Assembly (NCBI GenBank): GCA_016929335.1
Contig: JAFGIY010000003.1
Location: 1-64,000, forward strand
From: Acidobacteriota bacterium
Lineage (GTDB): Bacteria; Acidobacteriota; UBA6911
DNA: 64,000 nucleotides
Direction: 5' to 3'
In this document: positions 16,624 through 25,386 of the stretch, piece by piece
Numbering within the stretch: position 1 is the first letter of the stretch
Layout: every line of letters starts with the position of its first letter
Notes under the pieces: model-generated
Told to the model about the DNA's origin: nothing
Database searches by the model: none
Seen by the model: only the letters and a program-made list of their open reading frames with translations
Program-made: the position numbers and the translations under genes

Positions 16624-17781
16624 TTACTTGGCAAGTGCAACAACTTTTTCCGCGGCGTCTTTCATTCCCTCCGCAACCGTGAACGTGAGTCCCGAATTTC
16701 GCAGGATGTTCTGTCCTTGTTCGACGTTGGTGCCTTCCAGACGTACTACGACAGGAATACGGACTCCGATAGATTTGGCAGCTTCCACGACGCCGTTTGC
16801 CACAACATCACAGCGCACGATTCCGCCGAAAATATTAATGAGGACTGCTTTGACATTGCGGTCGCCCAGAAGAATTTTGAACGCATTCCGAACCTGACCG
16901 ACCGTTGCTCCGCCGCCGACGTCCAGAAAATTGGCCGGATTGCCGCCCGCCAGCTTGATGATATCCATGGTCGCCATGGCTAGTCCGGCGCCGTTGACCA
17001 TGCATCCGATGGTTCCATCCAGGCGGATATAATTGATGCTGAAGCGCGAAGCTTCTATCTCAAGCGGATCCTCTTCATAAAAATCCCGCAGTGTCAGCAG
17101 ATCTTTATGCCGATAGAGCGCATTATCATCAAAGTTCACCTTGGCATCCAAAGCATAAAGCTTTCCGGTTTCCGTCAGAAGAAACGGATTAATTTCCACA
17201 AGCGATGCATCGACAGCTTCGAAAGCACGATAAAGAGCCGCGATGATTTTGGTAGTAGGCGTCAGCAACTCCCCTGTCAGCCCCAACCGGAAAGCAAGCT
17301 TTCGGAGGGAGAAGGGTTGAAGCCCTATGCTGGGATCGACAAATTCTTTGAAGATCAGATGAGGAGTTTCCGCAGCAACTTTTTCGATATCCATGCCGCC
17401 CGCAGGAGAAGCCATAATTACAGGACGCTGGCTTCCGCGGTCCACAACGATTCCCAGATAAAATTCCTTTTTGATCGGCAGGCCTTCCTCGATAAGAACC
17501 CGCCTTACTTTCCGGCCTTCCGGCCCGGTTTGATGCGTAATAAGAGTCATTCCAATCATCTTGCCGGCGATTTCTTCGGCTTCCGCCGGGGTGGATGCGA
17601 GCTTGACTCCGCCTCCTTTTCCGCGCCCTCCGGCATGGATCTGTGCTTTTACCACTACAGTCTCGCCTAGGCGTACGGCAATCTCGTAGGCCTCATAGGG
17701 ATTCGAGGCAATTTCCCCACGAGGAATAGGAACACCAAACTGCGATAATACCTGCTTCGCCTGGTACTCATGTATTTTCAC
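16624..17781 (-). CDS. sucC: Succinyl-CoA synthetase, beta subunit
   Basis: 385 aa, normal length. [20 protein letters not shown] opens the ATP-grasp domain; [19 protein letters not shown] is the nucleotide-binding loop; LEINPF-type [10 protein letters not shown] and the C-terminal [11 protein letters not shown] form the CoA-ligase domain. It is first in the sucCD operon. Its 5' leader (17782-17986) contains a C-run/G-run pair (17804-17825) that could fold, but no known riboswitch was recognised. Confidence 0.97.
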   Translation of the reverse strand: MKIHEYQAKQVLSQFGVPIPRGEIASNPYEAYEIAVRLGETVVVKAQIHAGGRGKGGGVKLASTPAEAEEIAGKMIGMTLITHQTGPEGRKVRRVLIEEGLPIKKEFYLGIVVDRGSQRPVIMASPAGGMDIEKVAAETPHLIFKEFVDPSIGLQPFSLRKLAFRLGLTGELLTPTTKIIAALYRAFEAVDASLVEINPFLLTETGKLYALDAKVNFDDNALYRHKDLLTLRDFYEEDPLEIEASRFSINYIRLDGTIGCMVNGAGLAMATMDIIKLAGGNPANFLDVGGGATVGQVRNAFKILLGDRNVKAVLINIFGGIVRCDVVANGVVEAAKSIGVRIPVVVRLEGTNVEQGQNILRNSGLTFTVAEGMKDAAEKVVALAK

Positions 17782-17986
17782 GATGATTCCTCGTTCCCAG
17801 GAAGCCCCCCTACGGGTCCCGGGGGATCTGTTGAAGGAGTCAGGAATTGCCTGAAACAGTAGGGAGTTTCAGGTCTGGCGGGGTATTGTATTGCACACAC
17901 CTAAGTCGTTCAAATGAAAATGTGTTCACAATCTCCGCTTCCTGAGACAGGAAGAATTATCAACAAAAGGCTCCGGACAAAAAGAC

Positions 17987-18364
17987 ATGCGGATTCGGTC
18001 TGAAGAACTCATCCAACGATTCACTCTCTGGAAGATTGTTAACCTAAACCTGATTTTCATTGTACTACCGCTGTTTTCCAAGCTTGGAGGTGACGTAAAA
18101 GCCCCTGTTGTTCTGGATCAGCCTCTTCCCTTTTATACAGATGCAGCGCGCAAGGTTCGCATCGAAGGGACTGTTCTGCTTCAGCTTGTGGTTCGCAAGG
18201 ACGGGAAGCCGGATAGATTTAAGGTTCTGAAAAGCCTGGGTTACGGCCTGGACGAATCGGCAATCTTTACTGTTAGGGATAAATGGCGATTTAAGCCTGG
18301 AACATATAAAGGCGAACCCGCTGATGTGCAGATCATGGTCGAGACATCATTCAAACTTTATTAG
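17987..18364 (+). CDS. TonB C-terminal domain protein
   Basis: 125 aa. One N-terminal hydrophobic segment (about residues 17-31) could anchor the protein in the inner membrane or act as signal peptide. Residues about 40-125 match the TonB C-terminal fold: QPLPFYTDAARKVRIEGTVLL, VVRKDGKPDRFKVL, LDESAIFTVRDKWRFKPGTY. The Pro-rich linker of true TonB is absent, so this is a short stand-alone TonB-C protein, not a full energy transducer. The ribosome-binding site is weak. It is the last host gene before the phage-like element. Confidence 0.8.
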   Translation: MRIRSEELIQRFTLWKIVNLNLIFIVLPLFSKLGGDVKAPVVLDQPLPFYTDAARKVRIEGTVLLQLVVRKDGKPDRFKVLKSLGYGLDESAIFTVRDKWRFKPGTYKGEPADVQIMVETSFKLY

Positions 18365-18387
18365 TCTGGGAATGGCTGTAAGTTGAA

Positions 18388-18429
18388 GTAGCGCTACAGG
18401 GAATCGAACCCTGGTTTGATGGCTGAGAA
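18388..18429 (+). repeat. attL: 42-bp copy of the tRNA-Glu 3' part
   Basis: Exact duplicate of 34258-34299. It starts with GTAGCGCTACAGGGAATCGA and covers the acceptor, T-arm, variable region and half of the anticodon arm of tRNA-Glu, but without the 5' half. It marks the left edge of the integrated element. Confidence 0.93.
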
Positions 18430-18560
18430 GCAAAAAGGAATGAAAGATTCTAAGTCATTGATAAAGCGGCGGAAAGCTGATTTTACGCGGGTTTCAGGGG
18501 AAAACACGGGGTGCATATCTTGCCTCGGGATTCCTGAGTTTTCCCCTATTATACGGATTT

Positions 18561-18670
18561 ATTTCCCTACAAATTTCCCTACAATAGAATAGGTTGTATG
18601 GTTGCTCGAAACAGGTTGTATGGTTGGCGGTAAAAAGATGGAGGATTTATTTCCCTAAAATTCCCTACAC
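18561..18670 (+). promoter_or_regulatory. TTCCCTA paired boxes and 14-bp direct repeats near attL
   Basis: TTCCCTA occurs at 18563-18569 and 18575-18581 (12-bp step) and at 18651-18657 and 18661-18667. A matching pair with the same 12-bp step lies near attR at 34162-34168 and 34174-34180. Between the left pairs, AGGTTGTATGGTTG occurs at 18591-18604 and 18613-18626, a 22-bp (two-turn) step. The placement near both ends fits integrase arm-type or excisionase binding sites. The rest of the 18430-18797 gap holds no gene that I can see. Confidence 0.55.
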
Positions 18671-18797
18671 CGGCTTGTGCGTCTGGCGGTAGAATGAAGT
18701 GATCCAAATTGCTCGGCTAGGCTTGCAACCGAAAACCGGCTACGTCCTGGCCGGCCGCCGGGCATCACAAAAAGGACAGTCATAAGGACGGTGACAA

Positions 18798-19463
18798 ATG
18801 GCCAGACCGAAAAAAATCAGCTGTTCAATCTTAATTGATCACCTTAAAGCTGAAATCGATCAGCGATACAAAAATCGAGACTCGGGCGATTGGAGAAAAA
18901 ATTCCGCGCTACTCAATAATCCCGATTTTCTGGCTCGAAGTCAGAATGATCGCTGGTTCACTATGAATCACCTGCTTTCAATGAAGGACGGCAGAGCCAC
19001 ACTGCAGGCACTGTGTGATCTCCAAAAACCATTGAATAGCGCACGGGAAATTGAAAACTTTTTAAAATCAGAACTAAAAAGCACAGGGGCGCATCTTTAT
19101 ATTGGGGCGAGTTGGGCCTACGATTGCGAACATTTAGGACATTTGATTTGGCTTTTTCAGAATACAGATAGAAAACAGAAATCACCTGGAGCCCCCGCAT
19201 ATAGCCTGGGAAAGAATATTGCACGCGTAATGCAATTCGGCAGCGATTTCAAAGATTTATCCAAACTCAAAAAATTGCAAAAGCTTCTTAATGACAAGCG
19301 ACAATGGAACCCCGTGCTGCACAAACACGGCTATTGGAATTTGGAATACGCAGAGCAGTTATCAAAAGTTATAAAGGCCTTTGAAACGTATAAAAATCAA
19401 AAGAAATCACTCGGCGAAATTCGGGACCAAAAGTCCCATATTTCCGCCCGAAGCAATTATTAA
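18798..19463 (+). CDS. Hypothetical protein of the integrated element
   Basis: 221 aa, family not recognised. Mostly charged and helical, with Trp- and Tyr-rich middle (HLYIGASWAYDCEHLGHLIW) and a basic C-terminus. No signal peptide, membrane segment or known catalytic motif is visible. The start is the first ATG after AAGGACGGTGACAA. It is the first gene inside attL, alone, with regulatory-looking DNA on both sides. This position is often used by superinfection or defence cargo genes in prophages, but nothing in the sequence proves that. Confidence 0.75.
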   Translation: MARPKKISCSILIDHLKAEIDQRYKNRDSGDWRKNSALLNNPDFLARSQNDRWFTMNHLLSMKDGRATLQALCDLQKPLNSAREIENFLKSELKSTGAHLYIGASWAYDCEHLGHLIWLFQNTDRKQKSPGAPAYSLGKNIARVMQFGSDFKDLSKLKKLQKLLNDKRQWNPVLHKHGYWNLEYAEQLSKVIKAFETYKNQKKSLGEIRDQKSHISARSNY

Positions 19464-19498
19464 AAATATTTTCCCTCATAACTCTACTTCCATCAATA

Positions 19499-19552
19499 CG
19501 TTAGCGTAACGCCTAATTTTTATCTCCGGCGAAAATTGACTCGAATTTTGCC
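19499..19552 (+). promoter_or_regulatory. Two small inverted repeats upstream of the element's early operon
   Basis: CGTTAGCGTAACG (19499-19511) is a 13-bp palindrome, and GGCGAAAATT/AATTTTGCC (19528-19537 and 19544-19552) is a near-perfect pair with a 6-bp spacer. Both lie between the isolated gene 18798-19463 and the operon starting at 19613, where a phage-type operator would be expected. No clear -35/-10 pair was identified. Confidence 0.35.
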
Positions 19553-19612
19553 GACGCGCATACATACCGCGTGGATGGCAGGACCAACAAAACCATCCGG
19601 AAAAGAGATAAA

Positions 19613-19990
19613 ATGGAAACTCTCAGCAAAATGCGCGATATAGAATATTTGATCGAGCGCCAGCACTCCATAGGTATCGCCGATGACCTAGTGCGGTCAT
19701 TCTTAGCGGATGATCGCGCGTGGGAGCTGATCTTGTCGATATGCCGGGATGCTACATCCTACGCGACTGCGGAGCAGATCGAGGACCGCATGATGCAGTG
19801 GATAGTTGCCCAAAAAGTCGAACACAAAAACTCGCTAGGCAGACCCGCATCACTGGAGAGCGTTCGCGCAAAATGCCGGCTCATGGCGCACTCGATCGTA
19901 TCCTATCGGCGGCGGGCCGGGATCGATGGTACTAACGGCAACGGGCATTCCTGCCAATGCTCCGATGACAACGGCCACAATAGGAAGTAG
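19613..19990 (+). CDS. Hypothetical protein, early operon of the element
   Basis: About 125 aa from the ATG preceded by GGAAAAGAGATAAA; a GTG 42 bp upstream is also open. The family is not recognised. The C-terminal part (GRPASLESVRAKCRLMAHSIVSY, then RRRAG) looks like a helix-rich, basic, possibly nucleic-acid-binding region, ending in a polar GNGHSCQCSDDNGHN tail. It is followed after one base by the HTH gene. Likely regulatory or replication-accessory by position only. Confidence 0.65.
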   Translation: METLSKMRDIEYLIERQHSIGIADDLVRSFLADDRAWELILSICRDATSYATAEQIEDRMMQWIVAQKVEHKNSLGRPASLESVRAKCRLMAHSIVSYRRRAGIDGTNGNGHSCQCSDDNGHNRK

Positions 19991-19991
19991 C

Positions 19992-20252
19992 ATGCGACCT
20001 ACCCCTGCGGGAAGTAATATAAATAATCCCAATCCAGCTCAACCCGAAATTCTCACAGTCCGCCAGGTAGCGGAATTGCTGGGCATCAGCGAAAAGGCGG
20101 CTCGATGCCGAGTCAGCCAGGGCTTGCTCCCCTTCCGGCGCTGGGGCGGATCGCTGGTTTTTCTCCGCAAAGAAATTCTCGCATTTCTCGAAGCCTTGCC
20201 GGGCACCAGCCTTAAAGATGCTACCGAAAACGCGGAGCGGAGGATTGAATAA
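19992..20252 (+). CDS. MerR/excisionase-like helix-turn-helix protein
   Basis: About 86 aa from the ATG preceded by AGGAAGTAGC; longer in-frame starts would overlap the previous gene. The core ILTVRQVAELLGISEKAARC followed by SQGLLPFRRWGGSLVFLRKE is the winged helix-turn-helix of DNA-binding excisionase/MerR-like proteins. It could act as Xis for the tyrosine integrase or as an early regulator. Its stop overlaps the next start (ATGA type), consistent with an operon. Confidence 0.82.
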   Translation: MRPTPAGSNINNPNPAQPEILTVRQVAELLGISEKAARCRVSQGLLPFRRWGGSLVFLRKEILAFLEALPGTSLKDATENAERRIE

Positions 20253-20608
20253 TGATGAGGATGCCCTTCGGCAAGTATCGCGGCTGTTACATCTCCAGCT
20301 TGCCCAATGATTATTTGCGCTGGCTGCTTGCTCTTCGAGACCTCCGCGAGCCATTAGCTAGAGCGATCCGAGAAGAGGCGGCAAGCCGTTGTGGCGGGCC
20401 GGATGATACCGATGAGTCGGAAGATCCATTCCGCAGCATAATCCCGGAGCCCGAGGTGTTGAGTCTTGCGGATCGAATTATCCGCACGGGCTATAAACGT
20501 CTGGCATCACAGATGCATCCGGACACCGGAGGAAGCCACGACGGTATGATTCTTTTAAATATTGCAAATCATTTTTTACGCTCCCAGCTCCGAGGGCTCA
20601 ACCAGTGA
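20252..20608 (+). CDS. DUF3820 protein with J-domain-like C-terminus
   Basis: 118 aa. MPFGKYRGCYISSLPNDYLR to LRWLLALRDLREPL is the DUF3820 block (also called putative quorum-sensing-regulated virulence factor). The C-terminal half contains YKRLASQMHPDTGGSHDGM followed by LNIANHFLR, which resembles helix II, the HPD loop and helix III of a DnaJ J-domain. Such DUF3820-J fusions occur beside phage primases. A role in recruiting a chaperone to replication is speculation. It overlaps its neighbours on both sides. Confidence 0.75.
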   Translation: MMRMPFGKYRGCYISSLPNDYLRWLLALRDLREPLARAIREEAASRCGGPDDTDESEDPFRSIIPEPEVLSLADRIIRTGYKRLASQMHPDTGGSHDGMILLNIANHFLRSQLRGLNQ

Positions 20609-22464
20609 CCGCGCCGGCGATGAAAAAACTCCACGAACTCCCCGGATTCCGCCAAGTGGCGAAAAACCAGTATGAGGCGAGATGTCCGGGGCATGAGGAT
20701 AAGAGAGCTTCTCTATCCATCGGCCTCGGCACGGACGGGAAGATTTTGCTTGATTGCAAGGCGGGATGCAAAACCGATACGATCTTGCAAAGCCTCGGGC
20801 TATCCATGCGGGATTTGTTTCCAGAAAATAACGGCAACGGTCATCATCCGGAGCGGCAGATCATCGCAACGTATGACTATCGCACGACAGACGGCACACT
20901 GAGTTATCAGGTTGTGCGGTTCGAGCCGAAAGATTTTCGCCAGCGGAAACCCGATGGTGCCGGCGGCTGGATTTGGAATGCCAAAGGGCTAAAGCGACTC
21001 CCCTACAATCTGCCCGAGATCGACGCAGCTACCGAGGTTTTCATTGTAGAAGGCGAGAAGGACGTTGAATCACTACGCAAGATCGGCCTGACGGCAACCT
21101 GCATCGCGGGCGGCGCGAAGTCTCCGGACTGGCCGACGGTATCACAATACTTCCGGGCCGATCAACATATCACCATCATTCCGGACAATGATGGGCCGGG
21201 TGAAGGATACCAGGCGAACGCGGGCGCGGCGCTATGCGGCAAGGTTGCATCAATTAAGGTTCTGCGGCTCGAAGGATTGCCAGAAAAAGGCGATGTATCC
21301 GACTGGCTTGTCGGCCGCGATCCGGAAGCGGCCGCAGAGGAGCTATCTCGATTGAGCGAGGCGGCGCCGGAGTGGCAGCCGGCAGAATCGAATCCGGAGC
21401 AGGCCGTGGGATTCCAGCCGCCAGCACATTGGCAATTATACGATGTTGCTGACCGGTTTGGTTGGAAATGTCCGGATTTGGAGCCCGTCATTGAAGGCAT
21501 TTTGGCCAAGGGAAATCTGCTATGGCTAGCAGCGGAAACGCAAACCGGGAAAACTTTATTCATGCTTTGGGTGTGCCTGCATCTGCTCAATAAGGGAACC
21601 TTGTTTGATCGCTTCGCAGTCACGCCCGTCAAGAAGATCCTGTATGTTGCATGCGAGGATCCAGCTCGAAGATTCAAAGCCCGATTACTCGATATGACGG
21701 ACGCAGCAATAGAGGCGGGGCGGTTCGTGGTTTATGTTGCTCCGGGGCTTTCGATTTTTGATTCGCTCTGCTTCCTGTACCTCGAAGAAATGGTCCATGA
21801 TGGCGGATTTGATCTTTTGGTTATTGATACCTTCCAGGCAACGACGATGGGCGTTTCATCATTCGACGATGAGAAGCTGTCTGTAGTCATTCGGCGACTG
21901 CTCGATCTCACCCGGAGGCTTGGAACCACAGTTATAGTCAATGATCATTTCCGCAAAACGCAACAGAACAAGAAACGAGTGGAGCTTGATTCCAATGACG
22001 TCAAAGGCAGCGGCGGCAAGCTCCAGAACGCGGATGCCTACCTGCTCATGGACCGGCAGAACGGCAAGCTTCGAGTTGTGGGTAAGTCCAAAGAGTGGGA
22101 TAGGCCGATAGGTTTTCTGCTCGATATCTCAGCTCAAGGCAGCACGGGCAAGAAGTTTACATATGCGGGCGATCTGGATCAGATGGCCAACGACATGAAA
22201 AAGATGGGCGAAGAGAACAAGTATCGAGTGCTCGAAGCCTACGATTTTTCTGAGTGGCGCTCGCGCGCGGATGTTGCAGATCGAATATCTATGAGCGCTT
22301 CCACGGTTGCGAAGCATACGGCCGTTTTGCTCAAAAATGCGGAATTGGAGCAGCAAGGGATCGGCCGCAATACCAAATATCGGCGCTTATCGTCCGATGC
22401 GACCGTCCGAAGTGAAGACACCCCTCGGACGAATAACCACAAAGGTTTATATGACAATAATTAA
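20605..22464 (+). CDS. Primase-helicase (CHC2 zinc, TOPRIM, RepA-like AAA, winged helix)
   Basis: 619 aa from a GTG overlapping the previous stop; an ATG 15 bp in is the alternative. Zinc-binding Cys/His are C27, H30 and the Cys pair of LLDCKAGCKTD. TOPRIM elements are FIVEGEKDVESL and IIPDNDGPG (about residues 145-200). An AAA_25/RepA-type ATPase follows, with Walker A AETQTGKTLF and Walker B LLVIDTFQ (about 300-480). The C-terminal ADVADRISMSASTVAKHTAV is a winged helix. It is likely to start replication of the element, with the TCGGACGA repeats at its 3' end as a candidate origin. Confidence 0.9.
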   Translation: MTAPAMKKLHELPGFRQVAKNQYEARCPGHEDKRASLSIGLGTDGKILLDCKAGCKTDTILQSLGLSMRDLFPENNGNGHHPERQIIATYDYRTTDGTLSYQVVRFEPKDFRQRKPDGAGGWIWNAKGLKRLPYNLPEIDAATEVFIVEGEKDVESLRKIGLTATCIAGGAKSPDWPTVSQYFRADQHITIIPDNDGPGEGYQANAGAALCGKVASIKVLRLEGLPEKGDVSDWLVGRDPEAAAEELSRLSEAAPEWQPAESNPEQAVGFQPPAHWQLYDVADRFGWKCPDLEPVIEGILAKGNLLWLAAETQTGKTLFMLWVCLHLLNKGTLFDRFAVTPVKKILYVACEDPARRFKARLLDMTDAAIEAGRFVVYVAPGLSIFDSLCFLYLEEMVHDGGFDLLVIDTFQATTMGVSSFDDEKLSVVIRRLLDLTRRLGTTVIVNDHFRKTQQNKKRVELDSNDVKGSGGKLQNADAYLLMDRQNGKLRVVGKSKEWDRPIGFLLDISAQGSTGKKFTYAGDLDQMANDMKKMGEENKYRVLEAYDFSEWRSRADVADRISMSASTVAKHTAVLLKNAELEQQGIGRNTKYRRLSSDATVRSEDTPRTNNHKGLYDNN

Positions 22465-22598
22465 ATCGTCCGAGGGCGCAAATTTAAAAATCGTCTTAGC
22501 TCATACGCATACGAGTAGGGCGATTCCCGCTGCTTCAAAAGCGGAATCGTCCGAACGAGGTATATCACTATATAAGCTCGGACGAATACCTCGGACGA
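22390..22598 (+). repeat. Cluster of TCGGACGA/TCGTCCGA boxes (candidate origin or operator)
   Basis: Six exact 8-mers in 209 bp: TCGTCCGA at 22390-22397, 22466-22473 and 22547-22554; TCGGACGA at 22425-22432, 22578-22585 and 22591-22598. CCGTCCGA at 22403-22410 is one base off. Several are extended to CCTCGGACGA. They span the 3' end of the primase gene and the gap after it. An imperfect hairpin with CGATTCC/GGAATCG arms lies at 22521-22549. A frame at 22451-22816 covers the gap but is low-complexity and unconvincing. Confidence 0.7.
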
Positions 22599-22805
22599 AA
22601 TACAAAAAATTGGATTGTAACAAAGAAGGCGGGAAAAATCCCACCCGACGAACGCCCAACCCGGAAGCCATAAAGGCGGCAATCCAGCTACACAAGCCGG
22701 GTTTGATGACTACCAAACATCAAAACAGCTCCGTAAACAATAGCAATGATGGCACTTATAAACCAGCTCCCGAAAATGTGGGGAATTACAAAGGGAAATT
22801 GAACG

Positions 22806-23243
22806 ATGCAAAGTGATCGACGTCCCTATTCTCGAACAGGTCTAAATAGCTTAAAAGCCCGGGTTAGGCTCAGAGGTTTGCACGCACTTGACGCCCGGAC
22901 AGCCTCAGCTCGAGCCCTGATCGCCTGGCAAAAAGAACTTTTTAAGGCTCTCGGGGGCGAAGCGACTTGCAACCCGGAAAAGAAAGCCTTGGTTGACCTG
23001 GCCGTGCGGACCCGGCTTTTTATCGAAAACCTTGATTTCTGGCTTCTCGGCCAACAATCGCTTGTGAGCGCAAAACATCGGGCAATTCTACCGGCATTGC
23101 GCGAACGGCAAGTGCTTGTTGATTCTCTTGCCCGGATGCTCACTCAGCTTGGTTTGGAGGATGCAAATAGCCAAAAGAAGGGCGTTCCCGATATTCGAGA
23201 CTACATGAAAGCGAAGCAGGCCGGCGGAGGGCAGGAAGTATGA
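22806..23243 (+). CDS. Small phage protein preceding large terminase
   Basis: 145 aa, all-helical and basic: RVRLRGLHALDARTASARAL, then ALVDLAVRTRLFIENLDFWL and PALRERQVLVDSLARML. Its place directly before TerL with a 4-bp overlap is that of a small terminase subunit, and proteins of this type often precede TerL in phage genomes. No DNA-binding motif is obvious, so the terminase role is inferred from position. Confidence 0.75.
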   Translation: MQSDRRPYSRTGLNSLKARVRLRGLHALDARTASARALIAWQKELFKALGGEATCNPEKKALVDLAVRTRLFIENLDFWLLGQQSLVSAKHRAILPALRERQVLVDSLARMLTQLGLEDANSQKKGVPDIRDYMKAKQAGGGQEV

Positions 23244-24718
23244 TCGGCCATACCTACTCATTCCAGACCGATGAGAATTTTTTCGGCGGTATCCATCCCA
23301 GAGCGGAGAGTTGGGCGGCCTGGAATACCGTGTTCAAAGCGATGGATGGCGACGAACTCTCACCGGCCGAGTGCGAGATATGGCGAGAAATTACAGCGTT
23401 GGATTACATGCCCGGAAAGATCCGCAGAAACTTCCTAATGCTTTGCGGGCGCCGAGCTGGGAAGGATTTAACGGCAGCTCGCTTAGCAATCGGCCAAGCG
23501 TACAATGATGACCATCTACCTTATGCAGCCCCAGGAGAGAAAGTCTTTGACCTAGTGATATCGCTTAATCAGCGCAGCAACCGCGTTTTTCTTGATTACG
23601 TGAAAGGCTTTATTCACCATTCGCCAATTCTCGCACAGGAAGTCATCCATGAGACACAGCAGGAAATTCACCTTCGGAATCAGGTGGTTATCGCCGGCTA
23701 TCCCTGCTCTCACGCAGCACCCCGAGGATTGACCGTCAAAATGTTTATCCAGGACGAAGCTGCATTCTTCCGGCAGTCCGGAGTTGTGACGGATGTCGAA
23801 GTGTTTCGGAGCGTGCGTCCATGCATGGCGAGTATTCCAAATTCCCGATTCTTCATCCTGAGCAGCCCCTATGTAAAGCAGGGGCTTGTCTATGATCTCT
23901 GGCGACAATATTACGGCGTCGAGAATGATTTCATCACCGTTATACAAGCTCCCACAACAAGGATGAATCCGACCATCAGCTCTGAATTCCTGAAACAGGA
24001 ACAAGAGGCCGACCCGGAGGCATACCGCCGGGAATATCTTGCCGAGTTTATTGACAGCATTTCGTCTTTGTTCACGCCCGAAGCTATTCGTGGATGCGTA
24101 ATGGAAGGCATCCGAGAGATTTCTCCTACTCCTGGAATCTGGTACTTCGGTTTTGTGGATGCAGCAAGCGGCGGACCCGGAGGCGATTCAATGAGCTTGG
24201 GCATTGCCCATAATCAGGACGGCCAAGTTGTACTTGATGTCAGCCGGGAAGTTCTGCCTCCGTTTCAGCCCTCAGCGGTAGTTGAGGAGTTTGGAGAAAT
24301 ACTCAAATCATATCGGCTATCGAGTGTGACCGGCGACAGGTTTGCGGCCGGCTGGTGTGCAGAGCAGTTTAACCAGTGCGGCATTGCCTATATTCCCAGC
24401 GAGCTGAGCAAGAGCGAAATTTACCGGGAAATCATCGCGCCAGTGAATTCCGGCAAGGTCCGCCTGCTCGATTCCAGGAAGTTGATTCAGCAATTCGTAA
24501 GCCTGGAGCGGAGAGTTACCCGAGGCAGCAACCAAGAGACCATTGACCATCCGCGGGGTGCTACTCAACACGATGATTTGGCAAACGCTGCTTCGGGATG
24601 TTTGGTCTTGGCTTCCGAAGGCGGATCGGGCCGAGTCGGCGAAGTGTCGATCGCGCGGGCTTCCTCGGGCGGCCGGAGCGGTTTTATTGGCGGACACATT
24701 ACACGGTTTGATTTTTAA
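23240..24718 (+). CDS. Phage terminase large subunit
   Basis: 492 aa. The ATPase has Walker A GRRAGKD (70-76, Lys 75) and Walker B FIQDEAAF with D172 and E173. The C-terminal RNase H-like nuclease has acidic residues in GFVDAASGGPGGDS and in ATQHDDLANA. It packages DNA by cutting and pumping concatemers into a prohead. The protein looks intact. No portal gene, its usual partner, follows it here, which is odd. Confidence 0.93.
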   Translation: MIGHTYSFQTDENFFGGIHPRAESWAAWNTVFKAMDGDELSPAECEIWREITALDYMPGKIRRNFLMLCGRRAGKDLTAARLAIGQAYNDDHLPYAAPGEKVFDLVISLNQRSNRVFLDYVKGFIHHSPILAQEVIHETQQEIHLRNQVVIAGYPCSHAAPRGLTVKMFIQDEAAFFRQSGVVTDVEVFRSVRPCMASIPNSRFFILSSPYVKQGLVYDLWRQYYGVENDFITVIQAPTTRMNPTISSEFLKQEQEADPEAYRREYLAEFIDSISSLFTPEAIRGCVMEGIREISPTPGIWYFGFVDAASGGPGGDSMSLGIAHNQDGQVVLDVSREVLPPFQPSAVVEEFGEILKSYRLSSVTGDRFAAGWCAEQFNQCGIAYIPSELSKSEIYREIIAPVNSGKVRLLDSRKLIQQFVSLERRVTRGSNQETIDHPRGATQHDDLANAASGCLVLASEGGSGRVGEVSIARASSGGRSGFIGGHITRFDF

Positions 24719-24732
24719 TCAAAGGAGAAAAT

Positions 24733-25350
24733 ATGACCCCGATGGAAATTCAGAACACGATTGACGATTTAAAAAATCAGCAATCGGGCATCGACAGCCA
24801 GCTCACCCAGACTCAAGGGCGGGCTTCCTCAATCGAAGAGCAACAGAGACAGCTCAGCGTACCTGCTTTTAACGGTGATGATGGAGCCTTGAAGAAATTC
24901 GAGGAGCTTTCAGAGGAAACAATTCGGCTTGCTCAGCGGGAGAAGGGCCTGCTCTTTGCATCGGGCCGGATCCGGGAGCAGCTCCAGGACGCCGAGACCC
25001 GGTTGCAGGAAGCGGAGCGATCCGAGAAGCGGGTCGCACAGCAGCACTTAGCCGATGAGATTCTCTCGCAGGTTGCGAAGGCACAAGCGGCGCTTAATTC
25101 CTATGCGCGATTCATCGACGAAATAGCCGGCTTTGCCAGTCAGATTGAAGTGATCGACCGGCAGCTTGGCGGCCATTTCGATTCAGGGAGCGTATCCCGG
25201 GTGCTGGGATGGCAAGTGGAGCAGGAGCTTCGCCGGCGCTTTCCGGGTTTTATGTGGGGCGCAATCTGCTATCGCCGCGATTTCAATGCAGCGGAAAGTC
25301 TGCGGGCGCACCTCGAACAGTTTCAGGAGCCCGAAGTTAAAATGGCGTAG
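24733..25350 (+). CDS. Coiled-coil phage protein
   Basis: 205 aa. Residues about 5-130 are a heptad-rich coiled coil rich in Gln and Glu (IDDLKNQQSGIDSQLTQTQ, then RIREQLQDAETRLQEAERSE). A globular C-terminus with Trp and Arg follows. It starts 14 bp after TerL, with a good site AAAGGAGAAAAT. The family is not recognised. It occupies the usual portal position but has no portal-like features; a scaffold or connector role would be a guess. Confidence 0.75.
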   Translation: MTPMEIQNTIDDLKNQQSGIDSQLTQTQGRASSIEEQQRQLSVPAFNGDDGALKKFEELSEETIRLAQREKGLLFASGRIREQLQDAETRLQEAERSEKRVAQQHLADEILSQVAKAQAALNSYARFIDEIAGFASQIEVIDRQLGGHFDSGSVSRVLGWQVEQELRRRFPGFMWGAICYRRDFNAAESLRAHLEQFQEPEVKMA

Positions 25351-25386
25351 CTTGAAATAAACACTTTCAGAACAGGAGATTGAATC

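Noticed and set aside
18798-19463. Anti-phage defence gene
   Set aside because: Position inside attL is suggestive, but no defence-related motif is visible.
22451-22816. Protein-coding gene in the gap after the primase
   Set aside because: The frame is low-complexity and Ser/Asn/Lys-rich, has no good ribosome-binding site and is explained by the TCGGACGA repeat region.
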